A stretch of DNA of 64,000 nt from Viridothelium virens (lineage: Eukaryota > Ascomycota > Dothideomycetes > Trypetheliales > Trypetheliaceae), in the NCBI GenBank assembly GCA_010094025.1, contig ML991860.1, forward strand, positions 1 to 64,000. The letters run 5' to 3'. The position numbers were made by a program, and so were the translations under genes. Below, in pieces: positions 10,201 through 23,051 of this stretch. The first letter of the stretch is position 1; each line of letters opens with the position of its first letter. The notes under the pieces are model-generated. The model made no database searches. It worked only from the letters and a program-made list of their open reading frames with translations, and had not been told where the DNA came from.

Positions 10201-13200
10201 ATCTTCCTCGTACTTGGGACCACGGAACGTATAGTATCCCGGATAAGTTCCATCTTTGTGTCCGCAAATGAAAGTGACTCGGCGAACCTTTCGTGCAACT
10301 AGCTCGTCCTTGTACTCATTAATGATTGGAATAATTCGGTTCAAGATCTCAGTGTCGTCGATGCTTTCAGCATCACGGACGGCGACGTTGCAGACTCCCG
10401 TAAGCTCGTCTTGGCGATCAGCCTCATTTGGTGGGTCATCAGATGGCGGTTTCCGCATGCTTGATAGACCTGCCATTAACGTCTTCTCGCCAGGCTTCTT
10501 CGCGCTAAAGTAACCACCGGCGCCACTACCACCACCATAGGGGAAAGCTTCAAGCGCGCGAGCCAGCGATTCTTCAGCTTCATCAATGTAGTGGACGGGA
10601 AGCATGACACCCTTCCTAGTAGGTTCTCCTTGCGTTCTATCTTCGAGATACGTCATATCACTGATGGAGTGGATACGCTTGTACTGAGGAGCGCCAAGAC
10701 CTGGTGTTCCAGGTGTAGAAGAAGGCGTCACCGGCTGTGAAGATTCAAGCGGAAGTCCGTATTCTGATTGGGAAATCTTGCGCAGAGCAAAGTCCCATGA
10801 GAGGATATAAGGCGTGTCTTGCTCCACGTTGTAGTGGAGTTGTTTGAGCTGGTACGCCCTGTATGCGCGACGAGTGTAGACCTCGAGCGCAGCCAACGAG
10901 ACCCACGGATCGGAGTGAACGAAGAACATGGGCAAGACATCGAAGACAGTGTATTTAGAGTCCACGACTTCACGAATAATATCGAGGTTGGGCTCTCGGT
11001 GATCCCAGCCACTCTCGCCATATCTCGATTCGAGAACAGCAGATCGTAAGATATGTTCCATTTGCGATGTACGTTCCTCAAGAGATGGCATCGCACACTG
11101 TATCAACACTTCTCGGGCCTTGAGGGCAACTTTAGCGGTTTGTCGAGATTCGAGATCCGTGAGTTTGCGAAGAATGGTACGGAAGTGCTTGGCAACATTT
11201 CCGGCACCAGGCTTGTTCGGTCGGTACATGTCCAAGATGGCCACACAAAGATTGTTTTTGGCATTGACACGGGTGTGGGATAGCACCTCGTGAACCACTT
11301 TGCTCACATTTTCCCTGTTCTCGTCCCTGAGCTTAAGGATGACTTCTTCGTCCCTTGAATTTCGTGAAGAAAATTGGGACTCCACTTCCCAGTACTGGTT
11401 GAGAATCGCAGTGAAAATATCGTACTCGTGCACTTTGAGACCGTCTACGTATCGACTGATCACATCGAGAAGAGGAGTCAAAGATGACTTGAGCAAGTCG
11501 GCGTCACTAGCAGCAACGTTCTCTTCCAGGAACCGATAAAACGCCTTTTGAAGTTGCTTCGCGGGGAACTCAGCAGCTCGTGAGTGCGCACGGTCAACTA
11601 TCTGTGCAAGCTGAACGTCAAGCTTCTGCGGCATGCGAGTGCGAAGCGCGGACGATTGAGCTGCCCACTCGCCATAGGGAAGCTCGCTATCACGGAGCAC
11701 ATCCACAAGCTCCTTTAGCGTGCTCTGCATGATGACTTGGTTGTCGAAGCCTTGCATTATATTTTGTAGTACGCCGTAGAGAAACGCAAATCTTTGAGGA
11801 GGCTTGTTGCCCATGATCGTTGGCGGCCCCATCTCCGGAAGTTGGCCGAGGAATGGCTGAGCCGACTTGACCTTTGAAGGATCATCGAGAGCCAGTATTC
11901 CAAGAATGTCACCTGCTTCAAGTGTAGCACCCGGTTGCTTGATGAGGTTAACCATACCATCCTCCTGGGCGATCAACGGCATGTACATTTTCATAACTTC
12001 AACTTCAGCAAAAGGTTGGCCTTTATTGACGTGTTCTCCGTTTTCGACAGTGTATTTGACAAGTTTGCCCGGGCTTGGCGTACGAAGTTGGGTCGGATCA
12101 TTCTCCTGCTCAAGCAAGCAGGTTTTGCTATCGACGCTTAGACGGGTGGCGCCAACTTCCTCACTCCAGTAGATATTATGGCTCTTGCCACTAAGGAGCA
12201 CTAAGAGACCACCATCCGAGAGGGCCCGGACACCAACTTGACATCTCGAGCCGTTGATGAAAAGGGTGTAGCTATCGATGCTCGAGCGGGTTGCCGTGAA
12301 TTTGTAACGATATCCCTCATAGATGAAGTCGACCGGAAAGACTGTTTTTAACATATCCTTTGATGGCACTTGGCCCTTCTCTAAGCTCATTCGGTATTCG
12401 CTCATGCAAATGTCGGTCGCAATGTGGGCCCTAGTGACAGCACCGCAAATGACTGCAACCATTGGGTCGGGTCGCTCTGCAGTAAGCTTCTTAGAGATCA
12501 GTTCGTCAAGCCATCCTGTCGTGATTGTGTTGTCCTCGAAAGCAGGAGTCTCGAGCAGTTTGATAAGGTACTCGACAGTGGTCCTAAAATCACCACGAAT
12601 GCTCAACTCCTTGAGAGCGATAACCATGTGCTTCCGTGAAGCTGCGCGATTCTCACCATACGCAAAAATGTGGCCGAATTGACTGTCCGCAAAGCTGTGG
12701 ATACTACTGGCCGAACTGACAGAGAAGTAACCCCAGACGTTGGAACTTGACCGGAAATTCAATTCGTGCATAGTACCACCCGACGGCTTGAATCCCTCAC
12801 CGGGGTCTTCGGAAGTGATACGACAAGCGGTACAGTGGCCCTTTGGTTGAGGTCGTCGTTGTTGCAAGGAGCTGCTCTCCTTGGAAAAGTCGAAATCAAT
12901 GGCTGTAGCAGTGTGAGGATCAGCACCATACAACAGCCGAATGTCCTTGATACGGTGCAATGGGATGCCCATGGCAACCTGGAGTTGGGCAGCTGGCAGG
13001 TTAACTCCGCTGACCATCTCTGTTGTAGGGTGCTCGACCTGCAGACGAGGATTAAGTTCCAGGAAGTAGAATTTGTCGTCCGCATGCGAATAGAGATATT
13101 CCACTGTACCTGCCGAGACGTAGCCGACAAGTTTACCGAGTGAGACAGCGGCCTTCTCCATCTTCGAAAAGGTAGTTTGGTTAGCAATGGTTACCGGAGC

Positions 13201-14415
13201 TTCTTCGATGATTTTTTGGTGTCGTCTCTGCACGGAGCAATCTCTGCCGAACAGAGAAATATTGTTACCGTACTGATCCGCCAGAAGTTGGACTTCCAAA
13301 TGGCGAGCGTTTCCTGCCAACTTCATGATGAAGATGGGGGAGCCAGGAATTTCGCTCGCTGCTGCTCGATACATCTGTACGAAATTCTCTTCGCTTTCAA
13401 CTTTCCGGATACCTTTACCGCCGCCACCTTCGGAGGCTTTGACCATGACCGGGAAGCCAATCTTCTTAGCCATTTCCAGCCCTTCTTCAGCAGAATGTGT
13501 GCATCCCTTGTCATAAATATCCTCTCTTACGGTGACGATGTTATTATCGTCAACCTCGACCTCCTGGACTCCCGTACCAGACCAGGGTATACAAGGTACT
13601 CCAGCGTGCTGTGCAACGATTGTTGAGGAAATCTTGTCGCCAAGTGATCGCATGGCAGACCCTGGAGGACCGATGAAGACAATCTTGTGCGGTGAAGCGG
13701 CTAAGGATTCTGGAAGAGTTGGGTTTTCTGAAGCATGGCCCCTAGCACTCGCTATTAGCGACGCGAAAAACCCAAGGCTTTAAATTCGGTACTCACCATC
13801 CTGCCCATACTGCATGGACCCCAATACGCTCCGCAACATCGACGATAAGCTCGACATTGGCGTAATTGTTGTTGTTCGTGCCTCCAGGAACCTGTCGGAC
13901 TCCGTGTCAGCCATGAGCTTTATTGTGACCGCGATTCTTCGGAAATTTCCAAATTTATGATGAGACCGTCTGCCTACCTCAACATATTGATCAGCCATGC
14001 GGATATAGTCTGCGTTGGCCTGGAGGTCTTCCGGTGTAGCCATCACCGTGAACTGGATTGCCCGCTCGTCTCCGAAAGTCTCGTATGCCCATTTTCGCAC
14101 TGATCTGATTTCTTTGACTGCTGCGATGCCGTTGTTTGCGATAAGAACCTAAGTCGCTCATCAGAAAATATTACAAGAAATTCCCGGAATCCCTTGCGTC
14201 GGTGTGCGACTTACGTTGGTGATCACTGTGTGCCCGTCCTGGGCGGCCACAAAATCTTTGACTTTGCTGGGAGGAGCTGCATTTAAATGATTTCCGCCTA
14301 TGAAATGCGGAGCCAAATTGTACTTCGCAGCATGAGAGCTCGGGTGGCCATTCGCTTTCGTTCCGTTCACTTGCACCATCTTCGTGGTCAATTCGGAGGT
14401 TGTCCTCCCATGCAC
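7250..14415 (-). CDS. ACC1: Acetyl-CoA carboxylase (multidomain, cytosolic)
   Basis: This enzyme makes malonyl-CoA from acetyl-CoA, bicarbonate and ATP, the committed step of fatty acid synthesis. Five exons fit: 14415-14215, 14148-13978, 13891-13797, 13741-8032 and 7963-7250 (introns 66, 86, 55 and 68 nt, all in phase). The product is about 2296 aa, near the usual fungal size of roughly 2200-2300. Domains in order are: biotin carboxylase with the Gly-rich ATP loop GGGGKGIR near residue 260; biotin carrier domain with EVMKM, biotinyl Lys about residue 740; a central region; and carboxyltransferase from about 1550, with [13 protein letters not shown]. The last intron falls between GGSW and [11 protein letters not shown] second in-frame ATG (14379, MVQVNG) gives a 2284-aa form and looks more like other fungal N-termini. 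An eukaryotic single-chain ACC is normally activated by biotin protein ligase and inhibited by Snf1/AMPK. Confidence 0.97.
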
Positions 14416-16080
14416 TTCTTGTGAAAGAGGAAAAAGCTCAGCGTGACGTCCAATGTAACGCCAACTCCACTACCACCAAAATTTCGAAAGATAGATCTTT
14501 CTCGCGAACTGATGGTTATTCCCCCAAGTTTGATGCACCGATCAAGCAACAGCGATAGCTAGAAGTGACAACGTGGGAGGACGTTGCGCCTACTTGCAAT
14601 GCAGGGTAAGTGGGTGAGATGCGATTTGAGGATATTACGAGTGAGCGAGGAATCGATAGGAAGTTTGCGGAAGTCAGGAGGGGGAAGGAGAGTGAGAAGG
14701 TTCAAGCTCGCGGGCGGGCAGCTGAGGGTGTGCAGTATATAACAAATGCACGCTTCTCGAGTCGCCGGATGTTGAGCTGACGGCGCCAGCTTTCCGAACC
14801 TTTGCCCGTTACGACACGGCCTCTCTCCAATGGTCATCTCTCAGCACAGGCCGATAAGATTGGTGAGACTCGGGATTTGCTACATGGGTCCGGGACGCAC
14901 CTCGCGAGCCGAACATTCGGGGAACTGCATGTGGCTTGGATGATTTACCTCACATCTGCGTTTAGTACATACGGAGTTACTTCATGGAGCTATCCAAACC
15001 CCCCAGCAGGTTCTCCATTCTTGACGAGCTGACGGGTAGTCTGGCGGCTGTAACCACTGAATTTAGCGCGTGTTATGATCCAAAGCTGAAGTCTCTGCGC
15101 AGTCAAGCTCTTAGAATTCTGCATTTGTTGGGTTTTGTTTTTTAAGCTTCCACCCTTCAACATTTCCCCAAGATTTCCTAGCCGACCATCCCTGTCCTTC
15201 TGGAGCTTTCCATGCTTGCGATTCGCTTGTTCTCTTCCGATCTCAACCACCGGTGCTCAAGACCCGATCCCCGAACCCTCAAAGTTCGCGTACGTATTCT
15301 TTCCAAGCGTTTGATCTCATCGGCGCAGCGTCCACCTTCAAAAATTATCAATATAGTTAGTGTTCCGGCAAAGAGTAAGGGGTCAAAGGGCCCGCATGTA
15401 AATATAGCATCCCGTAACGACCAACATCCTTGGATCCCGGGAGCCCGTGGGGGGCCGATCTACGAAGTCCGCTCCTTCCCCCCGGAGCTCCTCCACCCTA
15501 CTCTGCGCTTCGGACTTTGGCCCAACTGAACGAGGAAATGCATGATATAATTGCATCTTTTCAATGGACCTGACGTTAGCCGACTGGACGACGTCCTCGG
15601 TAGCTTTCAGCGGCAGGATCTGTTGATTCATTTGGTCTAGTAGTTGAACCTTTTTGTTCGGATCTCACGGTACCATCGCTGGCTGGAGACGTTCCACTAA
15701 TTTTTCCCCAGTGGATAGTATCTAATGACATCCATTTGAAATACTTTTCATACTCGACTCGTGTGAATTTCTAGCCTACCTGATAGACCTCGTGGGCTCG
15801 TAGAGGTCTAACGCATGTACTTTCCGATTGTGAGGCTTATGGGTCCGTGCAGCCGTCAGCTTCGTTATCATACTATTAACAAAAGAAATAGCATTGTGGT
15901 ATCATGTCCCCTGCATACCTGGATCGCTTTTACAAGAAGCAACACACCACGGCAGAATAGATTCCGACCCCTGAAAACGCACGCTCAAGCCCAGTGACAG
16001 TAAGGAAACCCGTCGCACCCTTGTCATGGGATATCCCCAACTCTAGCACTACCGCCTGAACCTCGTGGCTCCCCTGCCCT
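14416..16080. other. ACC1 upstream region and intergenic DNA
   Basis: The right flank of ACC1 includes a likely long 5' leader. A TATA-like run (minus strand GTTATATACT, about 14736-14745) lies some 320-360 bases before the candidate ATGs. Between about 15000 and 16080 I see only short frames (for example 15383-15631 minus) with no recognisable protein. The NudE gene ends at 16081, pointing away from ACC1's start. Confidence 0.45.
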
Positions 16081-18062
16081 TCAATACGTCTCTCCTACTC
16101 CGCTCTCCCCCACCCCACTCAGCTTCCTCGCCCTCGCCGGCGGCGCCATCTCCCCCTCCACGCCCATTCCAAAGCTCAGCCCCGTACTACTCCTCCTCCC
16201 ACCACCAATCCCACTCTGCCGCCTCGGAATCCCCGACGGCGTAGGAATCCCGCTCCCCCCCACCGCCCCCCCCTTCTCAAACGTCGCCGTCGTCCTCCTC
16301 GCCGTCGGCGTGCTCAACCCCGCCAAATCCCTCTCCCGCTCCTCCACCCCACTCACACTCTGCGTATGCCCATGCCCATGCCCATATCCTCCTCCATGCA
16401 CACCCGCATAGCTCCCACTAATCGACGACCGCGGCCGCGACGCCGAAACCGTCGCATAGTGCCCCAGCGGCGTCCGCGTGCTCGCCCGACTGCTCGGCCG
16501 CGACACCACGCCCCCCGCCTGACTCGGCGGCCGACTGCCACCATTATGGTTCTCGCCACCGCGGAACCCAGTCGCTGACACCGCGCCTGCCCTGCTCTCC
16601 GAGCGCGGCGGTAGCCCAAACCCCGCGCCGCTGCCCCCGAACGAGAGGCGGCTGACCCCGGGGCTGGGGGGTGGAGCGGGGATGCTCATGCTGCTGCTGC
16701 CGCCGCCGCCGATGTCGGAGTCTCGCGCGCGGCTGCTGCGGTGGTGGTGGTCGCGCCCGCTGTTTGAGGTGGTGGTGCTGCCGGAGGCGCGCTTGCGGCT
16801 GCTGCGGACGGTGATGTTGCTGGGGAGGCCGGAGGGCGTGGCGGCGTAGTGGCCGAGGGAGGAGCCGTTGCGGGGGCTTGCGCGGGGAGAAGGGTTGGTG
16901 GGAGCGGGGAGTTTGGAGCGGGCGGAGTGTACGCGTTCTTCGAGTTTCTGCATTTTGCCGATGAGGCCGCGGATTTGGTAGAGGGAGCCGGAGCGCGGCA
17001 TGCTGCCGCTGGGGTTGGTGCCGGTGGGGGGTCGTGGTGTGGGAGCGCCGCGGCGGGTGAAGGATGGGGTGGGTTGGCTGTTGCTGATGGGTATTGAGGC
17101 ACCTCGAGAATGCCGAGGAGGTTTCGTAGAGTAATGACTTGGCCGTGGTGTCGTATTTGAGTCTGGTACCAATGACCTCTTGCGAGCTGCGGCGGGCATA
17201 GGAGTCACGGGATTTGGTTTCGGCTTTGGCGAAGCTTCGGAAAGAGGTGGAGAAGGAGGAGTTACGGCGTCCGAAGCTGTAGAGGCATCTGATTTTGATG
17301 GTGGAGGTGTTGATGCTGCAATAGAGGATGGAGAGGTCGCAGAAACTTGCGAGGCTGCTGACTGCGGTCGAACTATATCCACCGGTGCAGTCGTCGTAGA
17401 GGCCTCATTGTGTTGTGCGATGGTCGCCTCTGCATGCCTTAGTTTCTCCAACGTAATTTCTGCCTCGATCTTGAGGTCTGATAATTCATCTCGCAGCCGT
17501 TGGGTCTCTATCCGGAGATTCTCTCGCTCTTGCTCTCCTACTTTGACCTCTTCTTCCAGCATGACGCTTCTTTCAATGGCCACATTGTACTTGGATTCTA
17601 AGTCCTCCAGAGACGATGTTGTGTTCCTTGCCTGACGTTCAAAATCATCGTTCGCGACCTCTATATCCCTTAATTTGAGCTGAAGCGTCCTATTGGTGTC
17701 TCTTAACGTGGTTATCTCTTTCTGTAGGGTAGTCTGGGAAGTGTTCGCTTCTTGCTTGGATTGCTTGTACTTCGTCTAGTCGCCCAGGATCATTAGCAGA
17801 AGCTATAGAACATGTTAGAGCCACCGCGCATCAAGCCTACCTGCCACTCGTTGACTTCGTAGCCCAACCCTTCCACCTTCTCCTTCAACTGTCGTTCCCT
17901 TTTTTCAGACGCCTCAATATCTTTCTCAAGCTCAGCTTCGAGCTCTTTACTGGACTGCTGGAAATCCTGCAACTCAGACTCCAGTTGCTCGTATTGGGCC
18001 TTATAGTATGCGAGATCCTCTTCCAATGAGCCTCCTGCTCTTGCAGGCGACGAGGAAGCCAT
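16081..18062 (-). CDS. nudE: NudE-type nuclear distribution protein
   Basis: NudE (mammalian NDE1/NDEL1) binds LIS1/NudF and dynein and is needed for nuclear migration along microtubules. Exon 1 is 18062-17841 (74 codons) and exon 2 is 17775-16081; the intron (65 nt) has donor GTAGGC, a GCTAAT branch site and acceptor GACTAG, joining '..VNEWQ|TKYKQSK..' in phase. The protein is about 638 aa. Residues 10-190 form the long N-terminal coiled coil ([18 protein letters not shown], then heptads to about '[10 protein letters not shown]'). The rest is low-complexity Ser/Pro/Arg/Gly-rich sequence, as in other fungal NudE proteins. A second coding-dense frame opposite the GC-rich C-terminus is a composition shadow. 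The start fits the family's conserved beginning of the coil. Confidence 0.9.
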
Positions 18063-18785
18063 GGTTGGTGGAGTTTTCCGTTGGAACTCCTTCTTAAGCG
18101 CGTTATCGGCAAAGGTATATGCTTTCTAGGTACAATCAGAACGGAAGACGGCCTTCTTGGTTGTGTGTTTGCGCGCTGTGGTCAAAGTCCTTGTTTTTGT
18201 CAGGAGGTAAACAGTGGAGTGAGCACGATCGAAAGGTGGCAGGTCGCGGGTTTGGGAGCGGAAAGAATACTATCCAGGTCCTAAAGGGCATTACAGGGTC
18301 GAATCCGGTTGTCAGTCCAGTCCAGGAGATGGTGGGTCCTAAGGTGGCGGCGGGAGGATTATGATCCTCTCAGTGGATTGTTGTTTCGCGATGCACTTTT
18401 GCCAACATTCCGCCTCCGCATGCCCCTGCGCCCGCGTCCTGGCCTACGGTTGACATGTGCATTAGTTTGCTCTTCCTCCTTGATGCAGCATCAAAGAGAT
18501 ACAGACGGGGTAATTCGAAAGCAAGCTGGCTATTCTGAGTATGTCACAGATTCTGACGATATTCTGACGATATTCCAGGTGGTGCGCATTCCTCACCTAT
18601 TCTACAGGTCAGAACACAAGCCAAAGATTCCAGAAAATATTAATGGATACATTTAGTATCATTAATTGTAGCGAATGGGTAGAAAGGTCATCTACAGAAG
18701 ACTGAAGCGGGATTTTTGGCTACCACTTACGCCGCCAAGCCCTGGATATCACTATCGGCCTTGCTTATGAATAATATGCAGTCAA
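18063..18785. other. Intergenic region, NudE upstream
   Basis: No gene is seen. An 11-base unit, attctgacgat, is repeated in tandem near 18550-18575. A tRNA-like 'gggtcgaatcc' at about 18297 has no matching stem and was not accepted as a tRNA. Confidence 0.45.
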
Positions 18786-21549
18786 TCACTCCAGTATGAA
18801 CTCCCTCCAATCTTTACCAGGTGCGAACGAGTTGAAAAAGGCCTGCTTGAAAACTTTACCGATACCGACTCTTCGCGAGACATCGCCCTCCTTTTCTACC
18901 AGCATAACGAAATACAAATCCCATTCGCTCTGCTCCCTCGAAATGGGAATGTAGAAGGTCCAGTCATCATGTTCCTCCTTTTCATCGAAAGCCCGGGCAT
19001 CACTAAGTGCGATGAATTCATGTGCCTTTCGAGCATCCTGCCGGTTGATCCATCCGTAATCAAGAACAACCGTGCCGCACCAGTCTCCTTTGCAGTCAGA
19101 TATACCAACCCGGACACTGTTGCGACCCAGGCTTGATGCCATGCTTGAGGACCCGTACCGGCGCTCCAAACGTAGAAAAGCGGACCAAGTCCAGAATTGC
19201 AAGAAACGTAGGTCCGACATCTGAGGATCCACGGGCGTACCGGGAGGGTTGACAGATACACTATAAGGGTATTCCGGTAAAGTGAGGTCGAACGTGTCCC
19301 TGCGAAGGCTATTGTATTTCTCCGGGATAATCCTTCCGTAATTATCATAAGTCACATTCTCTTTTGGATACTGCGGTTTCTTATAGCCTCTCAATTTTCT
19401 TTGCACCACACCGTTAGGTACGTTGTCCCGTTCCGAGTCCCAGACCAGCCGGAGGATACCAAAAGCATCTCTTATGTACCATCTAGAAGATGAATCAGTC
19501 TTACAGCCGAACAGGGAGGAATGAGCACCTACACAATCCAAGTATGCTCGCTCAACCATTCATGGAGGTTCATCAAACAATCCCTTATCATCGCCGGCTT
19601 GTAATCCATCACAGAGCCATCCCACCCACACCATGACCAGCTGGGAAACTGCATTTGCATCCCCTCCGAGTATCGGCGTCTTGGGGCATCGACTGGTTCC
19701 CAGAGCAAGGCCCAGTCAAAATGTGTGTTTGGTAAGCAGTACAACAAATGCCCTCCCAGTGCAGTACTAATCGTCTTTCCAATACCATAAAAGGCCGCCA
19801 TGATGTCATCCGGACGACCAAGTATCCGGTCAGTGTACATGGGGACAGATGTCTGGTAAACACGGAGTGGCCGCTCGTGAACATCCCGCATGCGCTGCAA
19901 TGGTGCATTCAGGAGATCTAAAGACCATCCTGCCTCTGCGTCTTCGCTAAAGATATCCTCGCTCATTGTTGTTGACCGACATTGAAAATACATCCGCCCT
20001 TGCGTGAAGATAAGGCAGCGCCGAGAAAGAAGGCGCTCCTGGAAAGTCCAAGCTCGTTTGTTCCATGCCGAGTCCTCTATGTAGGTTTCTCCAAGATGAG
20101 CAACCATTAACCGAACACCTGGAGCATAGTCTTCGAAGGCCTGTTCTACTCGACGATTGCCGCTGAGCCCGACGAGTCCAGCTGCAGCACTATCTCCATC
20201 AGCAGCGCAAATAGTGAGGAATGCGTTTCCGTAGACAGCATCCATGATCTTGGAATTGAGCTCCCAGGACTTAGAGAACTCGGGCTCCTGGATGATACAG
20301 AGAGCATCAACCCATAAGTATCGCTCTCCTAGCCTCTTCACTAAATCTATGGCATCTGAAATCGTTTGAGGCAGTTCATGTCGGAATGCCTCGAGACCTC
20401 GGTGTTTTCTGTGTTGTGCAACGTTCTTTAATGTCGTTTTGTACACTTTTGCGTCCCCCCAGGTGTAGCTCAGGGCAATATATCTTTCATTTTCAGGTAG
20501 TGGAGTGAGACACATGTTTTCGACATCAATAACACCAAAGTACGGCCGAGTCCGCATGTGATGAAAATCTTCACCTTGCTCGATCCTGCAGGTAGAGCCA
20601 TGGGATTCGCAGCAAAGATCGACCCAACTCTTAGCGACTGCACCGTTGTGCCGTGCACTCCCGATGTATCGACCTAAGAATAAGCCACCTGAAGCCCAGG
20701 CAGGGGGCGGTATAAGTATCAGAAAGGAATCCTGGAAGCCCCCACCTTTCCAGTGGATGCGAATACGACGCGTTCGAGCTCGCGTTTCGACGTCGACTTC
20801 ACCATCCCGGACAATAATACGTCCGTCGATTTGCCAGCTGGCGTAACAAACAGCAGTCTCAAAGTCGAGCTCTTCGACCGCTTCTCGGGAGGGGCCTATT
20901 GAGAGGAGTTTGGCTCGCTTCAATCCAGTTGCCGAGTTGAAGACCAAGCGGCAAAAAGGGCAGAAAGTGCGCTTTTGTTCGAGCTCTGTAAAGGTGCCCA
21001 ACTCAAAATTGCCCGAACCAGAGATGATACTTCTGCTACGCAGAGAATTGTGCTGTTGTTGGTGAGGATCTGGAATGTCTTGATGGTCTCTGCCGTGGTG
21101 CTGAACAACGAATTTCTCTGCCGTCAGATCCAATTTTCTACATTTGCCACACAAAGACTGATTCGCTAATCCCGGTTGTCGAATGAACTGATTTCGTATT
21201 CGTCGTTGCTATGGCTTATATTAGCGTCCGAAGAAAAAGTGCTATTCGTTCAAGCATTCCATATCACGTACCCGGTTTCTCTTCATAACCACGTATATAG
21301 CATTTCTTAGGCTCAGAGCTTTGCCCTCAGTCTTCCTAAAGTCAGTACATCCTGGCCATGATCAAAGCTAGGGAAGCGTACAGAGTCTGCAGCACTTGAG
21401 GCCGCATCTGAATTGGCACGCCCTCGAATATCCGGGATTGTCCTGCTTGACCGAGGACGATGAAAACCTGGTGGTATATTGGGCGTCTGGTTTTCAGCGT
21501 CATCCCTTGGCACACCATTAACACCATTGTTGCTGTTGACGCCATCCAT
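18786..21549 (-). CDS. HET-domain (heterokaryon incompatibility) protein
   Basis: HET-domain proteins trigger cell death after fusion of genetically different hyphae. The core is clear: 'YIALSYTWG', 'ERYLWVDALCIIQ' and 'WTFQERLLSRRCLIF' are the three conserved HET blocks, following a Cys-rich lead (CGKCRKLDLTAEK). An intron at 19483-19532 (50 nt, CTGAT branch) joins '..EHTWIV|WYIRDAF..' in phase, leading to a further 230-residue C-terminal region. The main frame has no ATG at its 5' end. A good intron at 21209-21271 (donor GTACGT, acceptor CCATAG) links it to an ATG at 21286 (795 aa). A further candidate exon at 21549-21382, joined by an intron at 21332-21381, would give 866 aa with MDGVNSNNG at the start. 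Domain identity is firm; the 5' exons are inferred. Confidence 0.86.
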
Positions 21550-23051
21550 TTTCCCTTGTACGAAATGTATGCAATACGGAGAGAAGAGAAGCGACGAGAA
21601 GATATCACATTCGCTATAAGTTGAAGCGATTCGAGAAAGAACAGCCAGAAATGAAGAGAGCTTTAAGAAAACTCAAGACCAGCAGCAACTTGTTAGAGGA
21701 ATCTGCTCAAAGACCACCCCTTCTACCAGGCGTCTCCAATTCTAGGCTGCTCGCTTACCTATAAGTGCCATATATGCTCTGTGTCTACTGGGGCATAGCT
21801 GAAGAAAAAGCAATTCAATATGCAGATAGCGTATTGATTCATTGGGTGGCGTAGACGAAATAAGCTTCGGGAGCCTCAGGACTTGGATAATCAGCAACAG
21901 TGCACTGGAAAAGGTGACGCTAGGTCTGCTTGTAGCTGAGTGTGATTGATCGCAGTTCGCAATTGCTTTAGTGCGTTGAGGCTTTCAGCCGGAGTCACTT
22001 ATTTGGTGCGATGGGCGCGATCTCGAACGCCATCTTTGGAGCCAGCCAGCTGCAGGCAACAAGGCGACACAGCGAAAAGCCCAGGCAACCAGCCTACCAA
22101 TCTCCCCAGCTCCGCCTTTTGATGGAGGATCGAAGGCATGATGTCGAGATGAATAGAGGAGACTGGTGAGAGGCAACCGAGCCTGTGCGCAAGGTCGTGC
22201 GATGCCGGCCGAAGCTGAAGCTTGCGGGAATCCTACGATAGGAAAAGACCGAAGCAGAGGTGGAGTACCTTAGTACAGAGTACTCAGTGAAGTCTTATGG
22301 ACCTTTCTGTGTTTAGTGAATCTGTCCGCGCCGTTGCACATAGTTTCAGCAACGTGCGATTTCTACAAGGCCCGTCATTCATCTCCGAACTATTATCGTA
22401 GATGCGAGCTTCTCGACTCCGACAGCTGCGAGGCGCTTGCGATCAGCTTTGTGCTATGTCTTGGAAGTCACCGATTACGACGAAGCTATATTGGGTCTTC
22501 GTCTCAGACGAGAGAAGATCCAAGATGAGAGACAGCTATTACCTGTAATGATTTCAGTCTTTGCAATCTCGCCAAAGCTGCGCTGTTAAATGCATTCGAC
22601 AACCGATCTTCAGGCTCCAAGACGTTGGAGATGGCAATGGCTAGCAATCTATCTTCACGTGTATCAAACCGCCAGCGACAAATTGAGCACGATCAGAGTA
22701 GTAGCTGAATGAGAAGTCGAGTTAGAATCGACAGAAGATCTATGTGATACTCCTATTTTAGCACATACATTCTCGAAAGCCCGTGATCAAAGCTCCCGCC
22801 ATGGATGGCCAGCTTCAGTTCAGAAGATTTGCAAAAAGCCAAGAGTCAGAGATAGACGATATGACCTGAATGAGGTACAACTGGGCAGGTAGAACACCTG
22901 CTGCGTTCTCCGAGATGCCGTTGGCTTCAGCATTGAACCCGCTATTCTCACTTTCAGAGCAATTGTTAATTATGTGACCAAGAGCGAAACTATAGAAACA
23001 TTGGGTATCATATGGGACTTGATCATCATGAAGCATCTCGCCTCATCCGCG
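21550..23051. other. Intergenic region, no gene seen
   Basis: This 1.5 kb between the HET gene and Ist3 carries only short, unrelated frames. It should hold the promoter of the HET gene and the 3' end of the Ist3 transcript. No repeat or RNA gene was recognised. Confidence 0.45.

Noticed and set aside
8177-13783. Many plus-strand frames across the ACC1 gene
   Set aside because: All lie opposite a continuous, well-conserved ACC1 coding sequence and have no protein-like features of their own.
14559-14837. 92-residue minus-strand frame upstream of ACC1
   Set aside because: It lies in the expected ACC1 promoter or leader and resembles no protein.
16353-17635. Long open frames on both strands opposite the NudE C-terminus
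   Set aside because: They are GC-rich, low-complexity shadows of the NudE tail; splice structure and family match support only the minus-strand gene.
18285-18320. tRNA-like 'gggtcgaatccgg'
   Set aside because: The T-loop-like word has no complementary stem, and no anticodon or acceptor arms could be laid out.
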